Assembly: GCF_900102135.1 (NCBI RefSeq)
Contig: NZ_FMVJ01000011.1
Coordinates: 62,001 to 126,000, forward strand
DNA: 64,000 nucleotides
Reading direction: 5' to 3'
From: Microvirga guangxiensis
GTDB lineage: Bacteria > Pseudomonadota > Alphaproteobacteria > Rhizobiales > Beijerinckiaceae
Position numbers and translations under genes: made by a program. Under the pieces are notes generated by a model. That model had not been told where the DNA came from and made no database searches. It saw nothing but the letters and a program-made list of their open reading frames with translations. This document shows positions 37,888 to 46,871 of the stretch, piece after piece. The stretch's first letter is position 1; each line of letters begins with the position of its first letter.

Positions 37888-38181
37888 ATGGCCGATACAA
37901 AACATGCGCCGCATGGGGGTTACAGTCCGGATATGGATGGCCCTGCTCATGAGGTGACCTACAACGGCTTCGTGCGGTTCGCCGAGATCGCCACGGCCGT
38001 CATCATCTGTCACGTGCTGGCTCTGGCCGTCGGGGGCATCAAGCATGCCTGGCTGACGGCAATCTTCGGGGTCATCCTCTCACTCGCTGCCGGTGCCATC
38101 GGGGCCATCGCTCCCTCCATCGGGGTCCGCGCCCCGGCTGCGGTGGGCGTGCTCCTGCTGTTGGCACTCTTCTTCTACTGA
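37888..38181 (+). CDS. aa3-type cytochrome c oxidase subunit IV-like protein
   Basis: 97 residues with a basic-acidic head and three likely membrane spans. The segment HEVTYNGFVRFAEIATA is typical of the bacterial aa3 oxidase subunit IV family (COX4_pro_2), extended at the C-terminus. It is not next to oxidase genes here; it sits before pntAA, an arrangement that recurs in alphaproteobacteria. A strong hairpin separates it from pnt, so it is probably monocistronic. Confidence 0.78.
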   Translation: MADTKHAPHGGYSPDMDGPAHEVTYNGFVRFAEIATAVIICHVLALAVGGIKHAWLTAIFGVILSLAAGAIGAIAPSIGVRAPAAVGVLLLLALFFY

Positions 38182-38188
38182 GAAATAT

Positions 38189-38211
38189 AAGGCCCTGTTT
38201 TCCAGGGCCTT
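38189..38211 (+). terminator. Terminator after the subunit IV-like gene
   Basis: AAGGCCCTG pairs with CAGGGCCTT across a 5-base loop, and the run continues TTTCTTTG. It lies eight bases after the stop. Confidence 0.8.
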
Positions 38212-38243
38212 TTCTTTGTCTCAACCGATCGCAGGGGGCAATC

Positions 38244-39380
38244 ATGCGAATCGCCGTTCTTTCCGAAACCGAGGGAGCGGAGACCCGCGTCGCCGCTACG
38301 CCTGAAACGGTCAAAAAGTACAAAACCCTCGGCGCCGATGTGGCCGTTCAGGCCGGGGCTGGCGCCAAGGCCGGCATCACGGATGCCGAGTTCGAAGCGG
38401 CGGGCGCCGCCATCGCGTCCTCCCGCGAGGAGGCCTTGAAGGATGCCGACGTCGTCCTCAAAGTCCGCCGCCCGGCCGAGGGCGAGCTTTCCGGCGTGAA
38501 GCCCGGCGCGCTCGTGATCGCCATCATGGACCCCTACGGCCAGGACGCGGCGCTGAAAGCCCTTGCCGATGCCAAGGTCGCGGCCTTCTCCATGGAACTG
38601 ATGCCCCGCATCACCCGCGCCCAGGTGATGGACGTTCTCTCCTCCCAGGCCAACCTTGCCGGATACCGCGCCGTGATCGACGCGACCGCCGAATATGGCC
38701 GCGCCATGCCGATGATGATGACGGCGGCAGGCACCGTGCCCGCGGCCCGCGTCTTCGTCATGGGCGCAGGCGTCGCCGGCCTCCAGGCCGTCGCCACCGC
38801 CCGCCGCCTCGGCGCGGTCGTGACCGCCACCGACGTGCGCCCCGCCGCCAAGGAACAGGTGGAGAGCCTGGGCGCCAAGTTCATCGCGGTGGAGGACGAG
38901 GAGTTCAAGCAGGCCGAGACCGCCGGCGGCTACGCCAAGGAGATGTCGGCGGAGTACCGCGCCAAGCAGGCGGAGCTCGTGGCCTCCCACATCGCCAAGC
39001 AGGACATCGTCATCACCACGGCGCTCATCCCCGGCCGTCCGGCTCCGAAGCTTGTGACCAAGGCCATGGTGGAATCCATGAAGCCCGGCTCCGTGATCGT
39101 CGATCTCGCGGTCGAGCGCGGCGGCAATTGCGAAGTCTCCAAGCCCGGCAAGATCGCAACGCATAACGGCGTGAAGATCGTCGGCCATCTCAACGTGCCA
39201 GGCCGTCTCGCCGCCACCGCCTCCAGCCTTTACGCGAAGAACCTCTACGCCTTCGTCGAGACGCTGGTCGACAAGGAGAGCAAGACGCTTTCCGTGAAGT
39301 GGGACGACGAGCTCGTGAAGGCCACTTGCCTCACCCGTGACGGTGCGGTGGTTCATCCTGCCTTCCAGCCCGCAGCTTAA
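38244..39380 (+). CDS. pntAA: NAD(P) transhydrogenase subunit alpha part 1
   Basis: 378 residues, cytosolic NAD(H)-binding domain I of the proton-translocating transhydrogenase. The Rossmann motif VMGAGVAGLQAVATARRLGA is at about 170-190, with ATDVR just after it. Hydride passes from NADH to NADP+ using the proton gradient. Split alphaproteobacterial arrangement: PntAA carries no membrane span. RBS GGGGGCAATC before ATG 38244. It is the first gene of pntAA-pntAB-pntB. Confidence 0.96.
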   Translation: MRIAVLSETEGAETRVAATPETVKKYKTLGADVAVQAGAGAKAGITDAEFEAAGAAIASSREEALKDADVVLKVRRPAEGELSGVKPGALVIAIMDPYGQDAALKALADAKVAAFSMELMPRITRAQVMDVLSSQANLAGYRAVIDATAEYGRAMPMMMTAAGTVPAARVFVMGAGVAGLQAVATARRLGAVVTATDVRPAAKEQVESLGAKFIAVEDEEFKQAETAGGYAKEMSAEYRAKQAELVASHIAKQDIVITTALIPGRPAPKLVTKAMVESMKPGSVIVDLAVERGGNCEVSKPGKIATHNGVKIVGHLNVPGRLAATASSLYAKNLYAFVETLVDKESKTLSVKWDDELVKATCLTRDGAVVHPAFQPAA

Positions 39381-39399
39381 ATCCTAGGGGGGAAACATC

Positions 39400-39840
39400 A
39401 TGGCGACACTCACGCCCGATCAGGCCGTCGAGCAGGCCCGCGCAGCGGCCGAGACGGCCCAGCGCGCCGCCGAGCAGGCTCAAATCCTTGCCGATCAGGT
39501 GGCAGCCGCCGCAGGCGCGGCCGTCTCCACGGTCACGCATGGCGCGGTGGACCCCACCGTGTTCCGCCTTGCCATCTTCGTGCTGGCGATCTTCGTCGGC
39601 TATTACGTGGTCTGGCAGGTGACGCCCGCCCTGCACACGCCGCTCATGTCGGTGACCAACGCGATCTCCTCGGTGATCGTGGTCGGCGCGCTGCTGGCGG
39701 TGGGCGTGCCGCTGACGGTGGAAGGAACGGGTTTGGCCCGTGCCTTCGGCTTCATCGCTCTCGTGCTTGCCAGCATCAACATCTTCGGCGGCTTTCTCGT
39801 GACCGAGCGCATGCTCGCCATGTACAAGAAGAAGGGGTGA
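39400..39840 (+). CDS. pntAB: NAD(P) transhydrogenase subunit alpha part 2
   Basis: 146 residues. An N-terminal alanine/glutamine-rich coiled coil ([19 protein letters not shown]) is followed by about three membrane spans that form part of domain II. In the split form this subunit anchors PntAA to PntB. It starts 19 bases after pntAA and is followed by pntB after 4 bases. Confidence 0.95.
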   Translation: MATLTPDQAVEQARAAAETAQRAAEQAQILADQVAAAAGAAVSTVTHGAVDPTVFRLAIFVLAIFVGYYVVWQVTPALHTPLMSVTNAISSVIVVGALLAVGVPLTVEGTGLARAFGFIALVLASINIFGGFLVTERMLAMYKKKG

Positions 39841-39844
39841 GGCG

Positions 39845-41242
39845 ATGTCGGCGAACGTCTCGAACGTCCTCTACCTGATCTCCGGCGTCCTGTTCATTCT
39901 GGCGCTGCGCGGTCTGTCCCACCCCACAACTTCGCGGAAGGGCAATCTCTACGGCATGGGGGGCATGGCGCTCGCCATCCTGACCACGCTCGCCTTCACG
40001 CGCCCTGACGGGCTGGGCGGCTGGGGCCTCGTGATCCTGGGCCTCGCCATCGGCGGCGCTTTGGGCGCCATCATCGCCCGGCGCGTGCCCATGACTGCGA
40101 TGCCGCAGCTGGTGGCCGCCTTTCACTCGGGCGTCGGCCTCGCGGCCGTCTTCGTCGCGGCCGCCGCGCTCTATGCGCCGCAATCCATCGGCATCGGCTC
40201 TGTGGGCGCGATTCACGGCGGCTCGCTGTTCGAGATGGGCCTCGGCGTCGCCATCGGCGCCATCACCTTCACCGGTTCCGTCATCGCGTTCCTGAAGCTC
40301 GACGGGCGCATGTCCGGCAAGCCGATCCTGCTGCCGGGCCGTCATCTCATCAATATCGGCCTGGGGCTCGCCCTGCTGGTGCTGCTCGTCATCTTCATCC
40401 GCACCGAGAGCCACACCGTGTTCTGGCTCATCGTGCTGGTGAGCTTCGTGCTCGGCGTCACGCTCATCATTCCCATCGGCGGCGCGGACATGCCTGTCGT
40501 GGTGTCGATGCTCAATTCCTATTCGGGCTGGGCGGCGGCGGGCATCGGCTTCACCCTCGGCAACCTCGCGCTCATCATCACGGGCGCGCTGGTGGGCTCG
40601 TCGGGTGCGATCCTGTCCTACATCATGTGCAAGGGCATGAACCGCTCCTTCATCTCGGTCATCCTCGGAGGCTTCGGCGGCGAGACGTCGGCTGCCGCAG
40701 GCGGCGCCGTGGAAACGCGTCCCGTCAAGCAGGGCTCGGCGGACGATGCTGCCTTCATCATGAAGAACGCGTCGAAGGTCATCATCGTGCCGGGCTACGG
40801 CATGGCGGTGGCGCAGGCGCAGCACGCGCTTCGCGAAATGGCGGACGAGCTGAAGGCCGAAGGCGTGGAAGTGAAATACGCCATTCACCCGGTGGCGGGC
40901 CGCATGCCCGGCCACATGAACGTGCTGCTGGCAGAAGCCAACGTGCCCTATGACGAGGTGTTCGAGCTCGAGGACATCAACGGCGAGTTCGCGCAGGCGG
41001 ACGTCGCCTTCGTGATCGGCGCCAACGACGTCACGAACCCGGCGGCGAAGACCGATCCGGCTTCGCCGATCTTCGGCATGCCGATCCTCGACGTGGAGCG
41101 CGCCAAGACCGTCCTCTTCATCAAGCGCGGCATGGGCTCGGGTTACGCGGGCGTGGAGAACGAGCTGTTCTTCCGCGACAACACCATGATGCTCTTCGGC
41201 GACGCCAAAAAGGTGGTGGACGAGATCTTGAAGAATCTCTGA
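39845..41242 (+). CDS. pntB: NAD(P) transhydrogenase subunit beta
   Basis: 465 residues. The N-terminal two-thirds are membrane spans (domain II, proton channel) and the C-terminal third is the NADP(H)-binding domain III. There the motif VPGYGMAVAQAQ and then GRMPGHMNVLLAEANVPYD are diagnostic. It ends the pnt operon, with a terminator 24 bases after the stop. Confidence 0.96.
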   Translation: MSANVSNVLYLISGVLFILALRGLSHPTTSRKGNLYGMGGMALAILTTLAFTRPDGLGGWGLVILGLAIGGALGAIIARRVPMTAMPQLVAAFHSGVGLAAVFVAAAALYAPQSIGIGSVGAIHGGSLFEMGLGVAIGAITFTGSVIAFLKLDGRMSGKPILLPGRHLINIGLGLALLVLLVIFIRTESHTVFWLIVLVSFVLGVTLIIPIGGADMPVVVSMLNSYSGWAAAGIGFTLGNLALIITGALVGSSGAILSYIMCKGMNRSFISVILGGFGGETSAAAGGAVETRPVKQGSADDAAFIMKNASKVIIVPGYGMAVAQAQHALREMADELKAEGVEVKYAIHPVAGRMPGHMNVLLAEANVPYDEVFELEDINGEFAQADVAFVIGANDVTNPAAKTDPASPIFGMPILDVERAKTVLFIKRGMGSGYAGVENELFFRDNTMMLFGDAKKVVDEILKNL

Positions 41243-41265
41243 CCCGAAGCCTCATCGGATTGCAG

Positions 41266-41290
41266 AATGCCCGGCGTGATGCCGGGCATT
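41266..41290 (+). terminator. Terminator of the pnt operon
   Basis: Perfect 10-bp stem AATGCCCGGC-GTGAT-GCCGGGCATT followed by TTCGTTT. Confidence 0.8.
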
Positions 41291-41301
41291 TTCGTTTCAG
41301 C

Positions 41302-41331
41302 CGTCATGCCCGGGCTTGTCCTGAGCATCCG
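41302..41331. repeat. Diverged copy of the GTCATGSCCGGG palindromic repeat
   Basis: GTCATGCCCGGGCTTGTCCT retains the core of the element at 8.25 kb, but its right arm is changed (TGAGCAT). The copy lies between the pntB terminator and the GNAT gene and looks like a decayed copy. Confidence 0.45.
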
Positions 41332-41453
41332 CGTCTTGAGCCGCTTGAGGGCGTACATGGCCTTAACAGGTGACGCCGTGACGGAGAGAGCATGACGAAG
41401 CATGTGAAAGCTGGTTTAAGGAAAACCCTCTTCAGCTGCCTTCAGGTTTCGCC

Positions 41454-41933
41454 ATGTCTCCCGTCGTCCTCCGCACCGCACTGCCTCAAGACCGCGACAC
41501 GGTCGTCGAGCTGATCCACCAGCTCAACGTGTTCGAGGCCGATCTCGTAGGCGACCGCAGGCGCGATCATGGCGGGGCCAACGCCTATTACGATGAGCTC
41601 ATGATCCGGCTTTCCCGGCGCAATGGGCGGATCGTTCTGGCGGAGGCGAATAGGATCGTCGTGGGAGCCATGGGCTTCTCCCTCGATCAGGATGCGGCCT
41701 ATGTGGAGAGCGAGTTCCGCAGCCACGGCACGGTAACGGACCTGATCGTCCATGAGGAATGGCGAGGGAAGGGCATCGGCCAGATGCTGCTGAAGGAGGC
41801 CGAGCGACTCACCAAAGAGGCGGGCCTCAAACGCCTCATGATCGGCGCTCTCATTGCGAATGAGCGCGCCGAGCGCACCTACCGCCAGTTCGGTTTCGAA
41901 CCTTACGTGGCGTTCCTGAAGAAGGAGCTTTGA
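41454..41933 (+). CDS. GNAT-family N-acetyltransferase
   Basis: 159-residue acetyl-CoA-dependent acyltransferase with the GNAT fold. The pantetheine-binding segment VHEEWRGKGIGQMLLKEAE matches motif A (R/Q-x-x-G-x-G/A) at about 105-120, and the C-terminal NERAERTYRQFGFEP is conserved. Substrate unknown. ATG 41454 with no strong RBS; the upstream 200 bases hold the pnt terminator and a repeat. Confidence 0.87.
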   Translation: MSPVVLRTALPQDRDTVVELIHQLNVFEADLVGDRRRDHGGANAYYDELMIRLSRRNGRIVLAEANRIVVGAMGFSLDQDAAYVESEFRSHGTVTDLIVHEEWRGKGIGQMLLKEAERLTKEAGLKRLMIGALIANERAERTYRQFGFEPYVAFLKKEL

Positions 41934-42002
41934 GAACAATTCTCCAATTGCTGAGGAGATCGAGTGAAACTATGTTTCTGGAGTTGATGCAAAGGTGCTC
42001 CC

Positions 42003-42449
42003 GTGTTCCCGCTCTCCCCACGTTTCCTGCTGGTTTGTCTCCTCGCGACCTATGCTTTGCCGGGACAGGCGGTTGCTGAACCGAACTCCTATGAGCCAAG
42101 ACGATACATCACGGAAAAGCGGATCAAGGAGGTGCATGACGCCTTCGCAATACTTCTGCGGCCAGAGCCGTCGCCGATTTCTCTCCAAGATGCACGGCAC
42201 ATTGTTACCTTCGGAACCCTCTCCGGGCTTGCGGCGCGATGCGGCCTGCCTTGGCAGGATCAGATCTTCCTCCCCATGATGTCCTATTACAGGCACACCC
42301 GAAAATTCAGCGAGTCGCAGATGAAATTCGTGGGCCTCATGCATGGCTTCCAACAAGGAACTGTGCAGAAAGAAGTGCCGGAGAACTCGTGCTCAGCGCA
42401 TGTCAGGGATTCGATCGCGCGAAGCATGAAGGTTCAAAAGAGGTTGTAG
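42003..42449 (+). CDS. Hypothetical exported protein
   Basis: 148 residues from GTG 42003 (AAGG six bases upstream). A signal peptide (FLLVCLLATYALPGQAVA) precedes a helical mature part with the two residues C of AARCGLPW and NSCSAHV likely in a disulphide. No family recognised. Its lower GC and less typical codon use than neighbours suggest a recent or fast-evolving gene. Its 3' end overlaps the convergent nucleotidyltransferase gene by 16 bases. Confidence 0.6.
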   Translation: MFPLSPRFLLVCLLATYALPGQAVAEPNSYEPRRYITEKRIKEVHDAFAILLRPEPSPISLQDARHIVTFGTLSGLAARCGLPWQDQIFLPMMSYYRHTRKFSESQMKFVGLMHGFQQGTVQKEVPENSCSAHVRDSIARSMKVQKRL

Positions 42450-43012
42450 AAGCAGAGCTTGGGCCAGCGCTCTGCCCAATCCTTGCGGCCCACGCGCTCA
42501 CGATAGATATGCATCTTGTGCGCGAAAGCAGGTGTCGGTCTCACGATGAGATTAACGAGATCCTCGATGCCGTGGGGTGCGATCACCTCGACTTGTCCCC
42601 GCACGGTTCTTGCCGCGATGGCTGTTGCGGTTTCCGGCCAATGGGCGATGGCATCGAACGTGCTTTGGTAAGGCGCATCCCCATTGCCCTGGGACATGCG
42701 AGCTTGGTTGCGCACCTGCCAGGGTATGTCCGGAGCTAGAATGCGAAGGTGATCTTCGAGCGCTTGGTCCCTTGGCTCGCCTGCATCGACATAGTCGAGA
42801 AAGACCACATCCACATCGTTGAGATGCGAGACATCCGCCTCGCGTCCGTGAAGTTCATCCCAGACAGCATTGCGGATGAACCCTGCGCCGATCCACGCAT
42901 CGGGCAGGGCGAGACTCTCCACATGCAAAAGAAGCGCATGCAGGTTTGCATGCGCTTCGAGAAGTCGTGCGATGTCGTTGAGATCCCGCAAAGGGGAGGC
43001 GGCAAGGTTCAT
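42434..43012 (-). CDS. Nucleotidyltransferase-like protein (DUF925/NTP_transf_6)
   Basis: About 192 residues. Signature segments of the family: ALPDAWIGAGFIRNAVWDELHG at about 33-54 (as two parts), DVDVVFLDY, then MSQGNGDAPYQSTFDAIAHWPETA (two parts). HGIEDLVNLIVRPTPAF follows. Nucleotide transfer is predicted from the fold only. ATG 43012 was chosen; the frame upstream into the TPR gene is a shadow. It is 14 bases downstream of the TPR lipoprotein gene. Confidence 0.8.
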   Translation of the reverse strand: MNLAASPLRDLNDIARLLEAHANLHALLLHVESLALPDAWIGAGFIRNAVWDELHGREADVSHLNDVDVVFLDYVDAGEPRDQALEDHLRILAPDIPWQVRNQARMSQGNGDAPYQSTFDAIAHWPETATAIAARTVRGQVEVIAPHGIEDLVNLIVRPTPAFAHKMHIYRERVGRKDWAERWPKLCFYNLF

Positions 43013-43026
43013 GCCGCATCCATCCT

Positions 43027-43905
43027 TTAACCGCGGAACAGGCTCGCCACGCCGCCTTGGAGGCGTGAGCTGCCCTGGCGCGCCACCGAGTTGGTGCTGT
43101 CGAGGGCGAGCGCGCGGGAGTAGCTTTCGATCGCCTGCTGCTTGTCGCCCTTGCGCTCGAGCGCCACGCCGCGCCAAGCCCAGGAATTGGCGTCCTTGTT
43201 GTCGACATTGAGCGCCGCGTTGAAGTCCTCGACGGCCTTGTCGAACTGGTTCGTCGCCACGTAGCTCTGGCCGCGGGCCGCATAGGGGGCTCCCACGAAG
43301 GGGTTGCGGTCGATGGTGGCGTCGAAGTCCAGGATCGCCTGCTGGTGCATGCCCTGGCGCTGATAGAGCAGGCCGCGCGAATGGAGGGCCTCGGCCGATT
43401 CGGGCAGGAGGCGGGTCGCCATGTTCAGGTCGTTCAGGGCTTCCTGAAAATTATTCTGAGCGCGCAGCAGGTTGGCGCGGCCGATATAGGCCGGGCCGTA
43501 ATTCGGATCCGCCTGGATGGCGCGGGAGAAGTCCGCGAGCGCCTGGTCGTTCCGGTTCGTCTGGCGCAGCGCCAGAGCCCGGTTCGTATAGGCGGGCGCA
43601 TAATTGGGGTCGATCTGGACCGCCTTCGAGAAATCCGAGATCGCGTCGCTGTAGCGGCCCACGCGGGCGTAAGCCGCACCGCGGGTGTTATAGGCGCTCG
43701 GGTCGTTCGGGTTGCGCTGGATCACATCGGACAGGGACGCGATGTTCACCTGGCTCGTGCCCTGTGTGTCCTCTTCCACCACGGCGATGCGTTGCGAGGG
43801 AGCGCCTCCGCCCACCGTGCTGCAGGCGGCAAGGCTCATGGCGGTCAGGGCAAGGCTCAGGGGCGCGAAACGGCGAATCGATGGGGCGAGCACCTTCGTC
43901 TCCAA
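43027..43905 (-). CDS. TPR lipoprotein
   Basis: 292-residue predicted lipoprotein. The signal peptide ends in the lipobox LAAC (LTAMSLAACSTVGGG), and about six TPR units follow (from about residue 60 to 280). It resembles NlpI-type scaffolds, anchored in the outer or inner membrane and perhaps recruiting peptidoglycan hydrolases. It is followed after 14 bases by the nucleotidyltransferase-like gene. Confidence 0.87.
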   Translation of the reverse strand: METKVLAPSIRRFAPLSLALTAMSLAACSTVGGGAPSQRIAVVEEDTQGTSQVNIASLSDVIQRNPNDPSAYNTRGAAYARVGRYSDAISDFSKAVQIDPNYAPAYTNRALALRQTNRNDQALADFSRAIQADPNYGPAYIGRANLLRAQNNFQEALNDLNMATRLLPESAEALHSRGLLYQRQGMHQQAILDFDATIDRNPFVGAPYAARGQSYVATNQFDKAVEDFNAALNVDNKDANSWAWRGVALERKGDKQQAIESYSRALALDSTNSVARQGSSRLQGGVASLFRG

Positions 43906-44047
43906 CTTCTGTACTCAACAATGTGAGGGCGATTTAGCGGATGAAACCTTAACATCCGTGAAACACGGCAACAGCAAGGCGATGGAAGGACAATATTCCA
44001 CGCAAGGTGACTTGGGTCAAAAGGTCGCTCAACAGGTCCAGACATGC

Positions 44048-44081
44048 AAACAGCGCCTCTGCTCACGCAGAAGGCGCTGTT
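44048..44081 (-). terminator. Hairpin after rpsU
   Basis: AACAGCGCC and AGGCGCTGTT enclose a second TCTGC/GCAGA stem with one bulge. It lies about 40 bases after the rpsU stop; the T tract is short. Confidence 0.5.
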
Positions 44082-44122
44082 CCACAATCGATGGGCTAGC
44101 CCAAAGGGCCGGCGTATCGGTC

Positions 44123-44356
44123 TTAGCGGGCCGTGGGGCGCGGCTTCGAAGGCAGAAGGCCTTCGCGCTGCATGCGCTTACGGATGAGCTTGCGGGCGCG
44201 GCGGACGGCTTCGGCCTTCTCGCGGGCCTTCTTCTCAGACGGCTTCTCGTAGTGGCCGCGGAGTTTCATCTCGCGGAAGATGCCCTCACGCTGCATCTTT
44301 TTCTTGAGAGCGCGGAGCGCCTGATCGACGTTGTTATCCCGGACAAGAACCTGCAC
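44123..44356 (-). CDS. rpsU: 30S ribosomal protein S21
   Basis: 77 residues, basic. [20 protein letters not shown] is the family signature, followed by the basic [13 protein letters not shown] tail typical of alphaproteobacterial S21 (slightly longer than in E. coli). It takes part in translation initiation at the 30S platform. It is monocistronic. Confidence 0.95.
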   Translation of the reverse strand: MQVLVRDNNVDQALRALKKKMQREGIFREMKLRGHYEKPSEKKAREKAEAVRRARKLIRKRMQREGLLPSKPRPTAR

Positions 44357-44535
44357 GCGAATTCCTCGTGTTTTGAACCGTTTCGATTGTGTAAAAGAAA
44401 ACGAGGCGCGTCACGCGCACCCCAATCTGGCTGGCGTCGATATCAGAAGAAGCCTTGCCTGTCCAGGGTTCCTTCCGACAAAAGCATCGAACACAGCGCC
44501 GAGCCAGGATAACAACGCCCCAGGTTGGAAAAGGT

Positions 44536-45615
44536 TCAGCCCTTCTCGGGAAAAACCCGGGTCACATGCCCCATCTTGCGACCTGCCCTGGCCTCGGCCT
44601 TGCCGTAGAGGTGCAGGTGGGCGCCGGGCTCCGCCAGGATCTGCTCCCATTCGTCCGCATCATGGCCGATGAGGTTCGTCATCTCCACCCGGCCCAGACG
44701 GGCGGTAGACCCCAAGGGCCAGCCGCAGACGGCGCGGATATGCTGCTCGAATTGCGAGGTGGTGGCCCCGCCGAGGGTCCAATGGCCGGAATTATGCACC
44801 CGGGGCGCAATCTCGTTCACCACCAGGCGCTCGCTGCCGTTCTCCGTCACCAGGAACAGCTCGACGGCCAGCACGCCCACGTAATCGAGGGCGTCGGCGA
44901 TGGCCTTCGCAATCCGCATGGCCTCGGTCTCGGTCGCCCCTGAGACCCCTGCCGGAATACGCGTCGTGTCGAGGATGTGGTGCTTGTGCTCGTTGGCGCA
45001 GAGATCGTAGGCCGCAAACGCCCCGGAGGCGGTCCGGGCGGCCACGACGGAGACTTCCCGCTCGAAGGGCACGAAGCCTTCGAGGATGGCAGGCGCGCGG
45101 CCCAGTTCGGCCCAGGCTTCGGATGGATCGGTTTCGGGCCGGATCATCACCTGGCCCTTGCCGTCATAGCCGAAGCGGCGCGTTTTGAGCACGGCGGGGC
45201 GGCCGAGCTTCTCGACGGCCTCGGCGAGTTCCGCCTCGTTGGTGAAGCTCGCGAAAGGCGCCACCGCGATGCCGAGGCCGGAGATGAAGGTCTTCTCCAG
45301 AAAGCGGTCCTGCGAGACGGCAAGCGCCTGGGCGTTCGGCGCGAGCAGCGTATGGGCGCTCAAGGTCGCCGCGGTCTCGCTGGGCACGTTCTCGAATTCA
45401 TAGGTCACCACGTCCACGGCCTTGGCGAAGCGCACGAGAGCAGCCTCGTCCTCGTAGGCGGCAATGGTGACGTCGGCCGCCACGTCGAAGGCGGGGCTGT
45501 TCTCTTCGGGAGCGTAGATATGCGCCTTGAGGCCGAGCTGGGCTGCGGCCATGGCCATCATGCGGCCAAGCTGGCCGCCGCCAAGAATTCCAATGGTGCA
45601 GCCGGGGCGGATCAT
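44536..45615 (-). CDS. purK: 5-(carboxyamino)imidazole ribonucleotide synthase
   Basis: 359 residues, ATP-grasp enzyme converting AIR, ATP and bicarbonate to N5-CAIR in purine biosynthesis. The N-terminal GILGGGQLGRM, ATP-grasp VLKTRRFGYDGKGQ and metal-site VNEIAPRVHNSGHW motifs are intact. It follows purE by five bases on the same strand. Confidence 0.96.
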   Translation of the reverse strand: MIRPGCTIGILGGGQLGRMMAMAAAQLGLKAHIYAPEENSPAFDVAADVTIAAYEDEAALVRFAKAVDVVTYEFENVPSETAATLSAHTLLAPNAQALAVSQDRFLEKTFISGLGIAVAPFASFTNEAELAEAVEKLGRPAVLKTRRFGYDGKGQVMIRPETDPSEAWAELGRAPAILEGFVPFEREVSVVAARTASGAFAAYDLCANEHKHHILDTTRIPAGVSGATETEAMRIAKAIADALDYVGVLAVELFLVTENGSERLVVNEIAPRVHNSGHWTLGGATTSQFEQHIRAVCGWPLGSTARLGRVEMTNLIGHDADEWEQILAEPGAHLHLYGKAEARAGRKMGHVTRVFPEKG

Positions 45616-45620
45616 GATTT

Positions 45621-46112
45621 TTAGCCTTCGTCGGAGGGGCGCTCAGCCACGCTGTCGCTCTGGCGCTTGCGCCAGGCGTCGAGCCGTTCAGCCAGAGCAG
45701 GATCTTGCAGGGCGAGCACGGCGGCGGAGAGAAGCGCCGCGTTCACGGCGCCGGCCCGGCCGATGGCAAGCGTACCTACGGGAATGCCCGCAGGCATCTG
45801 CACGATGGAGAGCAGGCTGTCCTGGCCGGACAGGGCCTTCGATTCCACCGGCACGCCGAAGACGGGGAGGGGGGTCATGGAGGCGGCCATGCCGGGAAGG
45901 TGGGCCGCGCCGCCCGCGCCCGCGATGATCACCTGAAAGCCTTCCGCCTTGGCGCCCTTGGCGAAGGCCACGAGACGGTCCGGCGTGCGGTGGGCGGAAA
46001 CGATGCGGGCGTCGTAGGCGATGCCGAGGGCATCCAGGGTTTCGGCCGCATGGCGCATGGTCGCCCAGTCCGATTGACTGCCCATGATGATGGCAACGGG
46101 GGCTTGCGCCAT
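45621..46112 (-). CDS. purE: N5-CAIR mutase
   Basis: 163 residues, class I PurE. It isomerises N5-CAIR to CAIR. The phosphate/substrate loop [12 protein letters not shown] and the SAHRTPDRL segment, with the catalytic His, are present. [14 protein letters not shown] closes the active site. It is upstream of purK, likely one operon. Confidence 0.96.
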   Translation of the reverse strand: MAQAPVAIIMGSQSDWATMRHAAETLDALGIAYDARIVSAHRTPDRLVAFAKGAKAEGFQVIIAGAGGAAHLPGMAASMTPLPVFGVPVESKALSGQDSLLSIVQMPAGIPVGTLAIGRAGAVNAALLSAAVLALQDPALAERLDAWRKRQSDSVAERPSDEG

Positions 46113-46223
46113 GACATGCTCCGGCTTTCAGCGCCTAAGGGAGAGCCGGACATAGCGAAGGCGCTCAACTCAGGCAAGCATCCGGTGAGGAAAGCCAGGG
46201 CTTTTGGACGAAGACTTGGCCTC

Positions 46224-46424
46224 TCAGGCGATGATATCGGGGGTGAGCTGGTCTTCCAGCCGGATGATCTGGTCCTTCAGGGCGAGCTTGCGCTTTTTCA
46301 GGCGCTGGAGCTGGAGCTGGTCCCCGGCGATCATGCTCTCGAGGGCGTCGATGGCCATGTCGAGGTCGCGGTGCTCCTGCTTGAGGCGCGCCAATTCAGT
46401 TTCCAGTTCAGCCTGCTCGGTCAT
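46224..46424 (-). CDS. YdcH-like DUF465 protein (minus-strand copy)
   Basis: 66 residues, a single helical coiled coil (MTEQAELETELARLKQEHRD, ending LKDQIIRLEDQLTPDIIA) matching DUF465. Function unknown. ATG 46424 was chosen; the frame to 46562 covers an intergenic region. Divergent to a paralogue starting at 46614. Confidence 0.85.
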   Translation of the reverse strand: MTEQAELETELARLKQEHRDLDMAIDALESMIAGDQLQLQRLKKRKLALKDQIIRLEDQLTPDIIA

Positions 46425-46613
46425 GAAAAATCGATCCAGATATCCGTGCTTTAGGAGAGCCCGGCAAGAGCGCGGGATTATGCGCGCAACCCCCCTCCAG
46501 GGCAAGACGAGGGCCGCATCTTCATCTCGCGATTTTGTGGGTTTTTGCCTTCGACTCGCCACACTATGTCTGGCAAACTATCTCCTGTCAGTAATCAGAC
46601 AGGAGGAACTGAC

Positions 46614-46796
46614 ATGCCGCTGCAGAACCATCTGATGGAACTCGAACGGAAGCATCGGGCTCTCGAGCGCGAGATCCAGGATGCCCTCAACAGGCCATCC
46701 ATGGACGACACCAGGCTCGCAGAGCTGAAGCGGAAAAAACTCCAGCTGAAAGATGAGATTACCCGGCTGAGAAGCTCAGATACGGCGGTGCATTAA
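46614..46796 (+). CDS. YdcH-like DUF465 protein (plus-strand copy)
   Basis: 60 residues, coiled-coil DUF465 protein (LMELERKHRALEREIQ, later LKRKKLQLKDEITRLR). ATG 46614 is preceded by AGGAGG with ideal spacing. It is a paralogue of the minus-strand gene, sharing the L-K-x-x-K-L-x-L-K-D core. Confidence 0.85.
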   Translation: MPLQNHLMELERKHRALEREIQDALNRPSMDDTRLAELKRKKLQLKDEITRLRSSDTAVH

Positions 46797-46871
46797 AGGC
46801 CATCTCCCCCTTATCCCCACACAAAGCCGTCGCCTCCTTTCAAGGAGCGGCGGCTTTTCCTTGAGGAAGGC

